Assembly (NCBI RefSeq): GCF_000350085.1 | Contig: NZ_CAUM01000191.1 | Location: forward strand, 1 to 64,000 | Reading direction: 5' to 3' | Source: Mesorhizobium metallidurans STM 2683 | GTDB taxonomy: Bacteria > Pseudomonadota > Alphaproteobacteria > Rhizobiales > Rhizobiaceae | DNA length: 64,000 bases | Shown here: piece by piece, positions 1 through 9,053 of the stretch | Position numbering within the stretch: the stretch's first letter is position 1 | Layout: each line of letters opens with the position of its first letter | Program-made: the position numbers and the translations under genes | The notes under the pieces: model-generated | Databases searched by the model: none | What the model saw: only the letters and a program-made list of their open reading frames with translations | What the model was told of the DNA's origin: nothing

Positions 1-888
1 GACGAGCTGAACATTGCCGATCGAATAATGGCCGTAGCTGTCAATCCGATCCGCAGAAACGAGCATATCGCTATCGCAATCATCCTGCCCATGCAGATGC
101 ATCATAAGGCCGGTGATGGCGCATTTTCCCTTCTGCTCCTCGTAGAGACTGGCAAGATGAGCCTTCATCTCGGCTGCGGAACAATGGAGTTCCTTGTTCT
201 TCAAGGTCTTGAAGACCTTCTGGCCATTCGAATTCGCAACCGCGCCCGTGATCGAGAGCATGAGGTTTGCGAGAGTGAGCTCATGCAGCGACACGCTCGA
301 TCCGAGGGTCTTCCCTTTGTGCACGCCGAGGCGTTCTTCCCACTCTGCGCGCGAATGCCACGGAGTGAGGTCATCTCCGTCGATGAGCGCCTGTACATAG
401 GCTTTCATATCCGCATTGGCGACGCTGAACATCGCTGCCATTGAGGAGATATAGTCCTTCGCGACGGGATGGATCGTCTTCCATGACAACGGCTTCATTT
501 TCTTGTCGTGGCGGGACCACTTGGTGACAGGCTTCGCGAGCATAACGCTGTCGGGAGTGGAGTGATCAAAAACCGGATCGGCACTCGTCGTCTCGGCCCA
601 ATAGAGGCTATCGCTGTTCTTGTCTCTGTGGAGCCAGAGATCGCCTTCGCTGCGCGTCAGGTCGTTACCTCGATTGAACCAGAGCGTCGCCCGACCTTTG
701 ACGTCGGCCTCTGAGTCGTCTTTGGCGGCGTCAGCTTTCGTAATCTCAAGATAGCTATCGTAGTCTTCTGCGCGCCATGGATCAAAATAGGTCTTGCCAA
801 ATTCGAGGGCTACGAGGCTCTCGCTGAGGCACCGAGACCAAAGGCTGTTTTCGTTCCCCGTCATGATGACATAGATTTTGCCTGCCAA
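1..888 (-). CDS. HNH-endonuclease-like protein, 3' end cut by window edge
   Basis: The minus strand is open from a TTG at 888 to the window edge, giving about 296 codons without a stop. The TTG is preceded four bases upstream by a GGGGGAG ribosome-binding site; the next in-frame ATG is at 864. An in-frame TGA lies about 25 codons upstream with no other start codon between. The last 55 residues visible look like an HNH nuclease: a CAITG segment is followed by SADRIDSYGHYSIGNVQLV, matching the usual pattern in which the DRID region carries the metal-binding residues and the GN motif follows. The missing 3' end would hold the last histidine or asparagine. The N-terminal 200 residues are not recognised. 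It lies about 300 bp beyond the end of the AddA-like gene on the same strand, so it may be an accessory defence nuclease. The 294 bp between them (889-1182) shows no convincing gene. Confidence 0.7.
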   Translation of the reverse strand, partial: MAGKIYVIMTGNENSLWSRCLSESLVALEFGKTYFDPWRAEDYDSYLEITKADAAKDDSEADVKGRATLWFNRGNDLTRSEGDLWLHRDKNSDSLYWAETTSADPVFDHSTPDSVMLAKPVTKWSRHDKKMKPLSWKTIHPVAKDYISSMAAMFSVANADMKAYVQALIDGDDLTPWHSRAEWEERLGVHKGKTLGSSVSLHELTLANLMLSITGAVANSNGQKVFKTLKNKELHCSAAEMKAHLASLYEEQKGKCAITGLMMHLHGQDDCDSDMLVSADRIDSYGHYSIGNVQLV

Positions 889-1182
889 ATCGCTCCCCCA
901 AATGTACCAGTCTTCATGCCTTTTACCGACGGCGTGCTGAGGCTCGGTTAAGCAGACCGATCAATCCAGACATCTCATGCTAATGTATCTGTTGCTCTTC
1001 AAGTCCGCCGTCGTTGGGATCTGTGACGGAACTCAGCCAGTCAGTGAGATCACGGCAGCCGGTATTTGAGCCTTGGCATTCGCCAGAAAAAACCGAGAGG
1101 AGGCCATCAGATCGCCGAAGCGGCGGCAAGCCCATATGCGTCGACCGTCGCTAGACGCTGATGGCATGCACAGTCCCTCCGA

Positions 1183-4100
1183 TCAGGCCGCCATCGGCTG
1201 GGCTATCGGCCCGACACCGATCACCGCACCTGTGGTCATCAGCACGATCAGACCGCGCTCGGCTCCGGTCATGTCGAGATAGGCCCGAACCTGCGCGCGG
1301 TAGTGGTCGAGTGTCTGGGGATCGGGCGCCACATCGCTCTTCCAATCCACGATGACGACGGGACGGCCTTCAGACGTCAGAGTTAGGGCGTCCGCGATCC
1401 CGGCCGTTGCCGTTTCCGCCCCGTCGGCCGCATACGCGGCATAGACGGGAAACTCGGCCAGGAGATCCGGTCGTAAGACCACGATGGCGGGTAGTGCCAG
1501 GGTTCGGACAACACAGCCCGCCAGCTCTTCGGCCGACAGTCCTGTAACCGGATCGGCGACCGGGGTCCGGCCGAGGGCACTGATGAGTTCGGCGGCCCGT
1601 TCGGCAAGGGCGGCCTCGGCCTCATGGGTTTCGCCGGTCAGCACCTCTTCCATGAGCTTGTGTAGGATCAGTCCGCGTTCGCGGCCTCCCTGAACCAGAA
1701 CAGCGGCTTCCAGTTCGGGTGGCTGGCCATCAGCCGATCCGGTCCAGATCCTGGCCTCTTCTTCCTGCAGCACGGCTCCCGCGGCGTTCTCATCGCGGCT
1801 GGGCGCAAGCCAGATCAGTCGCGCCTGCCGCGCGGCAATGGCTTCGGCTTCCGTGGCGAAGATCGCGCGAGTCTGGGTATTGGCCGCCCCGGTGCCAGCC
1901 GTCGCGACGTCGGCGGGCAGATGCGAGAGATCCAGGCCGGGGAGTTCGGCCAGCGACAGATCTACGAGACCGATCCACGCGGACTTCGACGGCGTTGTGT
2001 CGAGCCGGGGCAGGACGAGAAGTTCGCGGGCGCGCGTGGCGGCCACGTACCAGAGCCGTATGCGCTCCCGATCCAGCTCGTCTTTCTCAGTCTGCCGCAC
2101 GGCTTCGTAACCGTCCGGCGCGACGCCCAAGACCGGGCAATAGAAGGTGTCCGTTTGGCGGTCGGTGATCGCGCTGTCGGGCGCCATGACGCCGGTCATG
2201 GTGTTGACCGGAATAACGATCGGCCATTCGAGCCCCTTGGCCGCGTGCATGGTGAAGAGCGCGACGGCTTCTTCCTGTGCGTCGGGCCGGCCCTCGACGG
2301 CGCGCGCCTCGTCGGCCCAAGCTGCCGTCATCGCCTCGGCGAAGGCGCGGAGGCCGCGCACAGCGTAGCCGATCGACAGGCTGAGATAGAGATCGACATT
2401 GGCCAGAGCGCGCTCGGCCTGACCACGGTGGCGCTCAAGCAGGAGAGGGCGTACGCGCATCACATCCACGGCCTGAGAGAGCAGCTCGTGCGGTGTCGTG
2501 CTGTTGCCGCGCCGGTAGAGGGATTGCAGTCTCTCGATGATCTTGCGTGCGAGCGGGTGCCCGATGGCAGCAGGATCGACGCCAAGGTCGAGGCGCGGAA
2601 TCCGAGCAGGTTCTTCCTCGGAGCGCGGCAGCCCCCAAACGACGTCCAGCAGCTCTTCTTCCGTGAGGCCGACCAGGGGTCCGCGCAACAGGGCGCCCAG
2701 CGCGAGTGTGTCGCGACGATCGGCGAGGACGCGCGTCAGTGCGATCAGGTCCTGAACTTCCTGGCGGCGAAACAGTCCCTTGCCGGCCTGCGTCGCCACC
2801 GGAATGCCGCGGCGTTCCAAGGCTTCCTCATAGCGCCACAGATCCTTGCCAGTCGGCGCCAGCAAGGCGATGTCGCCCGGCTGGCAAGGGCGTTCCGCTC
2901 CACTGCGCCTGTCGATGATGGCGTAGCTGTCGATCAGCCGGGCGCACAGATCGGCGATGGCGTCGGCCTCCGCGTCACGCTGCTGCTCGGGGCTGGCCTT
3001 GCCGTTTTCGTCGGCGACCGCGATGTCGAGGGCCGCCACGCACAGGCCGTCACGATCGTCGTGGAACGGGTCCAGGGCGGAGAAGCCTGGCTGCCCTTCA
3101 GCCGAGAGCACGGCCTCGAAGCGCTCGTTGACGAAGGTGAGGATCGAGGCACAGGAGCGGAAATTGGTAGAGATCGACAGGAGGCTGTCGGGGTCCTGGG
3201 CGCGGAAGGCGTTGCGTGCCTGCACATAAGCACCAACATCGGCGCCCCGGAAGCGATAGATCGCCTGTTTGGGGTCGCCGACCAGGAAGAGCGCTCCCGG
3301 CCGGATTTGGAACCGCGTCCAGTCGCCATCGCGATCGCCCGGCTCGCCGCACAGCCGCCAGAAGATCTCGGTTTGCAGTGGATCGGTGTCCTGGAACTCA
3401 TCGACGAGCACATGGGCGAAACGCTGGCCCAGTGCGCGGCGTACGGCGTCATGATCGCGCAGCAAATCGCGCGCGGCGAAAATCAGATCGTCAAAGTCGA
3501 GTTGGGCGCTTGCACGCTTGTGGTCGCGATAGCGCTGCAGGATCGGACGCGCTTCTTCGATCAGCGCCTTCAGAGCCTGACCTGCCGCAGCCTGGAGAAG
3601 CGAAACCCAGGCGTCGCAGCATCCGGTGTAATGGGCGTCGGCGGCGTCGTTCAGCCGGTCGCCGTCGGCCTTGGAGAGACCGGCCTGCTTTGCCGCGGCG
3701 AGCCATTTGCCCTTCTTGCGGTAGGAGGCGAAGGCACCAGCCTTGGTGCACAGGTCCGGATGTGGACGCGAGGTCAGGAGCCGGACGAGGCCCGTGGGCG
3801 TTGCGGGATCGGAACCGCTCGCCAAGGCGGTTGCCATCTCGGTCAGCCGCTCGACGATCACCACCGTTTCAGGCTCGGCCGCCACCGTGGCGCCCATGAA
3901 ACCTGCGAAATCCGCCGCGGCCTGCCGGAATGCCTGCAGGCGGTCGTCAGGCGGCGAGACGGACGGTGCCATGAGCGTGCGGCGGCGGCGCAGATTCTCG
4001 GCAATCTTGTGGACGAGCGCCACGGTTTCACCGGGGCTGTGCAACACCATCTCGGCAAGAACGCCGCCCTGGCTGCCGGACAGCCTCTCGCGCAGCCAAC

Positions 4101-4575
4101 CGTCGACAATTTCGAAGAAGGTGAGATCGGCCTGGTTGCGATCCATGACGCTGGCGCCGGGATCGATATCGGCCTCCGCCGGATAGGGCTTGATCAGGCG
4201 CTGGCAGAAGCCGTGGATGGTAGAACAGGTGATTTCGTCGATCGCAACGCTGGCGGCAGCGAGATTGTCGCGATCGACCTGGGTCAGCCCATCGGGCAGC
4301 GCCACGCGCAGTTCGGTCGCGATCTTGCCAGCCGAGAGATCGGCGACGAACTCACGGACACGCGACAGCAGCTCACTCGCGGCGAGTTCGGTGAAGGTGA
4401 CGGCGGCGATGGAACGCGGCGAGACACCTTCGGCGAGCATGGCGGCGATGCGGCCGGCCATGACGGCTGTCTTGCCCGAACCCGCGCCGGCCTCGACCAG
4501 GATCGAACGATCATGAAGGCTGATCGCATCGCGGCGCGCGTCGTCATCCTTCAGCTTCTTGGACAACTTGCTCAT
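1183..4575 (-). CDS. AddA/RecB-like UvrD-family helicase-nuclease
   Basis: This 1130-residue superfamily 1A helicase has a C-terminal PD-(D/E)XK nuclease. Walker A (AGAGSGKT) is at residues 29-36 and Walker B (VDEFQDTDP) at 391-399. A later helicase motif (TMHAAKGLEWPIV) precedes the nuclease, whose D1077-W-K1079 fits the catalytic DxK core. Length and architecture match the AddA subunit of AddAB, which unwinds and resects double-strand ends. Its start ATG overlaps the stop of the AddB-like gene by one base (TAATG), so the two are translationally coupled and probably form a complex. The context, directly behind ubiquitin-like genes in an island, makes a specialised defence or repair role more likely than the housekeeping AddAB; that is inference. 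No key residue appears missing. Confidence 0.85.
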   Translation of the reverse strand: MSKLSKKLKDDDARRDAISLHDRSILVEAGAGSGKTAVMAGRIAAMLAEGVSPRSIAAVTFTELAASELLSRVREFVADLSAGKIATELRVALPDGLTQVDRDNLAAASVAIDEITCSTIHGFCQRLIKPYPAEADIDPGASVMDRNQADLTFFEIVDGWLRERLSGSQGGVLAEMVLHSPGETVALVHKIAENLRRRRTLMAPSVSPPDDRLQAFRQAAADFAGFMGATVAAEPETVVIVERLTEMATALASGSDPATPTGLVRLLTSRPHPDLCTKAGAFASYRKKGKWLAAAKQAGLSKADGDRLNDAADAHYTGCCDAWVSLLQAAAGQALKALIEEARPILQRYRDHKRASAQLDFDDLIFAARDLLRDHDAVRRALGQRFAHVLVDEFQDTDPLQTEIFWRLCGEPGDRDGDWTRFQIRPGALFLVGDPKQAIYRFRGADVGAYVQARNAFRAQDPDSLLSISTNFRSCASILTFVNERFEAVLSAEGQPGFSALDPFHDDRDGLCVAALDIAVADENGKASPEQQRDAEADAIADLCARLIDSYAIIDRRSGAERPCQPGDIALLAPTGKDLWRYEEALERRGIPVATQAGKGLFRRQEVQDLIALTRVLADRRDTLALGALLRGPLVGLTEEELLDVVWGLPRSEEEPARIPRLDLGVDPAAIGHPLARKIIERLQSLYRRGNSTTPHELLSQAVDVMRVRPLLLERHRGQAERALANVDLYLSLSIGYAVRGLRAFAEAMTAAWADEARAVEGRPDAQEEAVALFTMHAAKGLEWPIVIPVNTMTGVMAPDSAITDRQTDTFYCPVLGVAPDGYEAVRQTEKDELDRERIRLWYVAATRARELLVLPRLDTTPSKSAWIGLVDLSLAELPGLDLSHLPADVATAGTGAANTQTRAIFATEAEAIAARQARLIWLAPSRDENAAGAVLQEEEARIWTGSADGQPPELEAAVLVQGGRERGLILHKLMEEVLTGETHEAEAALAERAAELISALGRTPVADPVTGLSAEELAGCVVRTLALPAIVVLRPDLLAEFPVYAAYAADGAETATAGIADALTLTSEGRPVVIVDWKSDVAPDPQTLDHYRAQVRAYLDMTGAERGLIVLMTTGAVIGVGPIAQPMAA

Positions 4576-7229
4576 TATTCCACCTCCCAGACCTGAGCGA
4601 CTTCGCCAAGCCGTTCTGTCGCGGCGGCCATCTTGCGTTTGTAATAGGTGGCGCTGGCATTGGCCGGTAAGGCGAAGGCGAGGTCGTCATAGTCGCCGCC
4701 GGTGTCGGGGCCTTGCAGGGCCGCACCTCCAGCAAGACTGGTCCTTGCCGCGCTGAGATAGCCCGTAATCTCCGCGAGCACGGCCTCGGGATCGTCGAGC
4801 CGCAGATCGATGGGTTCGCGAGGGTAGAGCAGCGAGGCGCTGATGGCGACGCCGTCGCCGAGGAGCGCCTTTACGGCGAACGCATAGAGGCAGCGCTGAA
4901 GCTCGCGTCCACCGTTGAGCCGGATGTCGCCCCGCGGCGGGCGGCCGGTCTTGTAATCGCGAACAAGCGCGCGCTTACCGTCGCCCGAGATGTCGAGCCG
5001 GTCGATATAGCCGGCGATGTTGAAGCCGGTGTCGGGGATCGTGACGGGCGCGCTCGCATCCCACGGCGTCTTTGCGTCGGATTTTGGTGCCGAGCCGCCG
5101 AATGGGACTTCGCCATAGGCGCGCGCGCCGGGCAAGACATCGTCGCCATAGGACAGGGCGCGGCCAGCCATCACGCGGGCGTCCTCGAGGCTGCGGCCCC
5201 AGATGACGGCGGGAGGAAGCGGACGCTCGCTTTCCCAATCGGCTGCGACCGCTTGCGCGGCACGGGCCACCGCCGCTTCGACGGTCTCCGCGCCGGCGGA
5301 TGCGAGTCCGTCTCCGGCTTCGAGGTCCCTCAGCGCACGGTCGAGAACCATGTGGACAAGATCACCGGTCCCGAGCGCGTCGAGCACGAGCGGTTCGGCC
5401 GTGCTGTGCGGTTCGCGCCATCCGAACGCATAGACCCACACGAAGCTGAGAGGATTGCGCAGCAGGCGGCGAAGCGAGCTGGCCGACTGGGTGCGACCAA
5501 GGATGGCGAGCACCAGCGGATGGTCCGCGCGCACGAGCCCGTCATGGGGGGTGATCTGCGACTGCCGCCAGTCGCGCCAGCAGCCTTGTGCGCCGACAGA
5601 CTGCGGATCGGCGGCGAACTCCAGGGGCCGGGCCATGAGGCGGTCGGTCTCACTGAAGGCATGGACCGGCGTCGCGTTGCGGCGAAGGTAGGTTTCGTCT
5701 CCATGTCCAGCGAGCAGCGGGCTGCGTCCCAGCAGGCGCCCGTCGCTGTCGCGCCGGGCGCGAGACAGGACGACTTCAGCAGCCGTCGTTGCGAGGATCG
5801 TCTCGAAGTCGCGGCGGTCGGCGAGATTCACTGGAAGCGGATCGAGCACGGGGGTCGGGATGATGTGGTCCGGGATCAGCCGGTCCTCGGCAAGCCCTCG
5901 CGGCCATCGCGAAGAATTGAGCCCGAGGAGCCGAATGAAGCGGCGGGGCGATGCCGCGAGCGCACTGGCAGGCATCCAGGCGACAGAAACGCACGCTTCA
6001 AGTCCGTCGTCCCGCTTCAATGTCTGCAGTGTCACGTCGATCGAGGCGGCGGGGCCGGCGAGCAATGCCTTGCGCCATATTGCGAGCGCCCGGCCCTTGA
6101 GGAAGACGTCACCGATCTCGCTGGCGGCGTCCGGTCCTTTTGCCAACGTCTCGACCGCTGTGCGCAGCGCCGCGGCATGGTCCGTGCCGCCGGGCCAGTC
6201 TTCGGGCGTCAGCCGGGCCAGCAAGCGGTTCCAGGAGCCGGTCGTCGAGAGCGGGGCATCTGCCGGCAGGACGCGCAGCCAGCCTTCGGGCAGCACCTCG
6301 AAAGGGCCCGTGTCCCGGCACAGTGCCGCGAGGCGCCGTAGGCGCGACTGCGACAATCCGCGAACGACAATGTCGGCCAGAGCCGCAGCCGCCTGCCCCT
6401 CGCGGGTGGTCACGGTTCGGACGCCGTGGACGAAATGCAAGTCGATATTGGCGTCGGCGCGCAGGGCCAGGAAATGATCGTCATAGTCGGCGGGAGACGT
6501 GGTCGCGATGGCGATCTCGGATGGCGACACGCCAGAGGCGAGCAGGCGCCGCGCCCAGCGCATCGCTTCGATGGCCTCGTGATAAGCCGTCGCCGCGCTC
6601 ACAGCACTGATCTCCGGCGTTTGCGCCGCCGCGAGCGAGACGGCAACGCCGGTGCCTTCCAGCCACGCGGGAACGCTCCTGGGGCCGGCCGTCCACTGCA
6701 CCGGGATCTGCGCGGTGAGGGCTCGGAGCAACGGCCTCCAGCAGGGCGAGAGTTCGGTCAGGCCGATGATTTCCATCGGACCGATGATAGCCGGCGCATG
6801 GCCGACACGCCCGGTCGCCGCGGCGACGATGTCGACCGGGCGCATCATGCCGGCGGGAAGCTGGTCGAGGACCGCAGCTTCCAGGCGTGCGATGGCCTCC
6901 AGGCGCGGATGATCGACCGCTCGCGCAGCTAGGTCCATGCCCGCGCGCCACGCCTTGTGCAGGGTGCCCGCAGCTGCGTCGATCATGCCGGGCAGCGATT
7001 TGATGCTCTCCAGTTCGCCCATTGGCGTTGCCGGCAAGACGGCCTGGATCGCGGCGCTCAGGCTTTCATCATCAATCGGCCGGACGAAACCTCCGGCGAG
7101 CCGCACCGCCGTCTGCTCGAACGACATGACCTGCAGGCCATGTCGGCGGTCGCGCGCCGCCGCCAGGCGGCCTTCCCGCATGGCGAGGCGGCCGTGAACG
7201 ACGAGGGTGGATCGGCCCGAGATGGCCAT
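4575..7229 (-). CDS. AddB-like PD-(D/E)XK nuclease subunit
   Basis: The ATG at 7229 is chosen because AAGGAGGAGG lies about ten bases upstream; an in-frame extension to 7355 lacks such support and is arginine-rich. The 884-residue product resembles AddB-type proteins: a long helicase-like but apparently inactive N-terminal part, then a RecB-family nuclease. Near residues 753-780 RDYKTGRPP supplies the DxK motif and RELQ the following conserved glutamate and glutamine. I see no Walker A in the N-terminal part, so motor activity should come from the AddA-like partner. The iron-sulphur cysteine set found in many AddB proteins is not evident. It is followed by the AddA-like gene with a one-base overlap. 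It begins 214 bp after the DUF6527 gene, beyond a strong hairpin, so it may be partly uncoupled from the ubiquitin-like genes. Confidence 0.78.
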   Translation of the reverse strand: MAISGRSTLVVHGRLAMREGRLAAARDRRHGLQVMSFEQTAVRLAGGFVRPIDDESLSAAIQAVLPATPMGELESIKSLPGMIDAAAGTLHKAWRAGMDLAARAVDHPRLEAIARLEAAVLDQLPAGMMRPVDIVAAATGRVGHAPAIIGPMEIIGLTELSPCWRPLLRALTAQIPVQWTAGPRSVPAWLEGTGVAVSLAAAQTPEISAVSAATAYHEAIEAMRWARRLLASGVSPSEIAIATTSPADYDDHFLALRADANIDLHFVHGVRTVTTREGQAAAALADIVVRGLSQSRLRRLAALCRDTGPFEVLPEGWLRVLPADAPLSTTGSWNRLLARLTPEDWPGGTDHAAALRTAVETLAKGPDAASEIGDVFLKGRALAIWRKALLAGPAASIDVTLQTLKRDDGLEACVSVAWMPASALAASPRRFIRLLGLNSSRWPRGLAEDRLIPDHIIPTPVLDPLPVNLADRRDFETILATTAAEVVLSRARRDSDGRLLGRSPLLAGHGDETYLRRNATPVHAFSETDRLMARPLEFAADPQSVGAQGCWRDWRQSQITPHDGLVRADHPLVLAILGRTQSASSLRRLLRNPLSFVWVYAFGWREPHSTAEPLVLDALGTGDLVHMVLDRALRDLEAGDGLASAGAETVEAAVARAAQAVAADWESERPLPPAVIWGRSLEDARVMAGRALSYGDDVLPGARAYGEVPFGGSAPKSDAKTPWDASAPVTIPDTGFNIAGYIDRLDISGDGKRALVRDYKTGRPPRGDIRLNGGRELQRCLYAFAVKALLGDGVAISASLLYPREPIDLRLDDPEAVLAEITGYLSAARTSLAGGAALQGPDTGGDYDDLAFALPANASATYYKRKMAAATERLGEVAQVWEVE

Positions 7230-7268
7230 TGGGGGTCGCCTCCTCCTTTCGAGGTCAGTTCTCATTCG

Positions 7269-7291
7269 GGCGCCGGCCCTGGGCCGGCGCC
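7269..7291 (-). terminator. Perfect 11-bp inverted repeat inside the operon
   Basis: An 11-bp GC-only arm (GGCGCCGGCCC) faces its exact complement across one base, between the DUF6527 gene and the AddB-like gene. No T-run follows on either strand, so it is not a classical intrinsic terminator. It could be a rho-linked or attenuating hairpin or an mRNA-end stabiliser. The AT-richer stretch at 7300-7440 just upstream contains a TTGACA on the minus strand at 7355-7350, so an internal promoter is possible, but I could not match a convincing -10. Confidence 0.5.
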
Positions 7292-7443
7292 GCCGCGCAC
7301 GTGACTGTTGCGTTGCGATATTTTCTGACGGGCTATTTTGTGAGAAGTCTGTCAAACCCGTTCAATGAAAGCTATCTATAGCAGGCAAACATTAGAATTC
7401 CGGGCGAGATGCTTCTGATGGAATGTAATCCACAAGTTTATCG

Positions 7444-7884
7444 TTAGAATCGCCTGGATATCCGGTTCCAAAGGCGCTGCCAGAAGCCTGGTGCCACCTT
7501 GGGCGGAACGGGTTGAGCGGGAGGTTCGGCCATGGGCGACTGCCCGTAGAAACGAGCTTTGGCGGCGCGATCACGGCGACGCTCGGCGTCCACTTGCTCG
7601 TCGCTCCACGGGCCGGCTTCGACCACCTTGCCGCGGTCGATCACATAGTGTGACCGGCACGGCAACGTCCAGTTGCCGATCGACGGGTAAAGCGAAATGG
7701 TCTCACCGTCGAAGGTCATCTTCCAGTCCGTCGGCGTGAACGGCGTGACAACTTCCTCGCCGCAACCGCAGCAGCAGCTGTGGGCCGATGTCGCATATTC
7801 CATCGACACGTACAGCACGCCTGTCCCAAGGCGCTCGGGAATGTGGTCGACGAAACGATGCTCGAGTCGCTTGTGGCGTATCAC
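7444..7884 (-). CDS. DUF6527-like cysteine-rich small protein
   Basis: A GTG at 7884 overlaps the stop of the E1-like gene as GTGA, the usual sign of coupling; the longer open frame to 7980 lies entirely inside the E1-like gene and is arginine-rich. The 146-residue product has a dense cluster SCCCGCG (Cys37, 38, 39 and 41) after His35, and a second pair in LPCRSHY (Cys76, His79), which together look like a zinc site. This composition, and its position after an E1-like gene, fits proteins labelled DUF6527 that accompany bacterial ubiquitin-like loci. Its biochemical role is unknown to me. A ligase-like or adaptor role would be a guess based on position and metal-binding residues alone. Confidence 0.65.
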   Translation of the reverse strand: MIRHKRLEHRFVDHIPERLGTGVLYVSMEYATSAHSCCCGCGEEVVTPFTPTDWKMTFDGETISLYPSIGNWTLPCRSHYVIDRGKVVEAGPWSDEQVDAERRRDRAAKARFYGQSPMAEPPAQPVPPKVAPGFWQRLWNRISRRF

Positions 7885-9053
7885 GTGAGGTCCCCATTGA
7901 TCAGCATGTTGCCGTCGGTGGTGTAAGTGCAGTGATGCTCGCGCTCGAGGTCTCGGTAGAAGCCGCGGATTTTCTTCCACTTCACCACGGCAAGGACAGC
8001 ATTGAGGGCATTGAGATCCGCAACCTGAATGTTGGACGCATAGATGTCTTCCTCGCCCCCACCGGCGAATGAAATGCGCTGAGGCACATGATCCCGCTTC
8101 TGAGGCGTGCTGGCGGTCACCCGCAGGATGCCGCCCAGTGATCCTTCGTCGAGCTCAAGGCCCATGCCGACATCGATGAACGCAGCGCCGGTCGCCTCGA
8201 GCTTCTCGACGATCAGCCGCTTCGCATCGCTGGCATCGAGCGACAGGAACGCGAAGGTAACGCCGTCGAGAAGGTGCAGGTTATCCGGCCCGAGCGCCAC
8301 GTCATGCGCCACGATATTGCGATGCATCCGGCTATAGATATCCTTCAGATATTCGACTTTCTTTGGCGCTTGTCGCAGTTCGTCCAGGCTCGGAGCGCCC
8401 GGTGCCCGAAACGCGTTGTGGGTCAAGAACTCGTCGCTGTCGAAGAGGCGGATCTCGCGAACCGGCGTCTTGGCGACGAAATCCAGGATGTAGCCGCCAG
8501 TGCCGCCGACGCCAATGATGGCAACCCGGTCGCTGGCCAGCCGCTCGGCCAAGGCGCCGATCCCGACACGGTCGGAGGCGGTCTCGACATAGTTGAAGAC
8601 GCTGTCTTCCTCTGCTTCAGGCTCACGGATGGTGCGAGCCGTCATGCCGGGGTTCAGCACCGCGGCCGGACCGGCGATGATGTTGGCGTAGCTGGTCATT
8701 TTGTGGTGATAGTCGGCGTAGCCCTCGGCCGGTTTGCTTGAGAAGGCATGCGTCGCCTTCAGGCCATGTCCGAGATCGAAGGCGCCGGTTTGGTGCGCGA
8801 TGGCCTGGATGGGCGACCCGTCGGCGTGACACGGGAAGTCGCCATCCCAGTGGGCAACATGGGTGTCGGGCTTGCGCGTCCGGTCCCCGGCCAGTGTGAG
8901 GCTGGAGATCAGGGTGCCAATGCGCAGCTGCCGCTGTGCATCGACATAGGGCACCTCGCGCATGACGAGATATCCACCGCGCTGCTGGATGAAGTAGCCT
9001 TCGTCCCTCAGCCGCTTGAGGTCTGGGTTAAGACTGAACAGTGCGTGTGACAT
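7881..9053 (-). CDS. E1-like ubiquitin-activating protein (DUF6791-type N-terminus + ThiF)
   Basis: The ATG at 9053 follows AAAAAGGGGACC and lies inside the 3' end of the multi-ubiquitin gene (26-bp overlap). Of 390 residues, the C-terminal half is a ThiF/E1 adenylation domain: nucleotide-binding GVGGTGG at 181-187, the acidic strand LFDSDEF around 204-209, and a SLDASDAK segment after it. E1-family proteins adenylate the C-terminus of a ubiquitin-like protein and usually pass it to a cysteine. There are only two cysteines: Cys75 in the N-terminal domain (motif HWDGDFPCHADGSP) and Cys375 near the end (REHHCTY). Either could be the thioester residue, and the N-terminal domain may act as the built-in carrier; both ideas are inference. 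No separate E2 or JAB-peptidase gene is visible nearby. Confidence 0.8.
   Translation of the reverse strand: MSHALFSLNPDLKRLRDEGYFIQQRGGYLVMREVPYVDAQRQLRIGTLISSLTLAGDRTRKPDTHVAHWDGDFPCHADGSPIQAIAHQTGAFDLGHGLKATHAFSSKPAEGYADYHHKMTSYANIIAGPAAVLNPGMTARTIREPEAEEDSVFNYVETASDRVGIGALAERLASDRVAIIGVGGTGGYILDFVAKTPVREIRLFDSDEFLTHNAFRAPGAPSLDELRQAPKKVEYLKDIYSRMHRNIVAHDVALGPDNLHLLDGVTFAFLSLDASDAKRLIVEKLEATGAAFIDVGMGLELDEGSLGGILRVTASTPQKRDHVPQRISFAGGGEEDIYASNIQVADLNALNAVLAVVKWKKIRGFYRDLEREHHCTYTTDGNMLINGDLT

Noticed and set aside
1921..4596. An 891-residue open frame on the plus strand opposite the AddA-like gene
   Set aside because: It is antisense to a gene with complete helicase and nuclease motifs; its text has no family resemblance and reflects high-GC codon structure.
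4713..6341. A 542-residue plus-strand frame opposite the AddB-like gene
   Set aside because: It is a shadow of the true gene for the same reason, with no ribosome site or recognisable domains.
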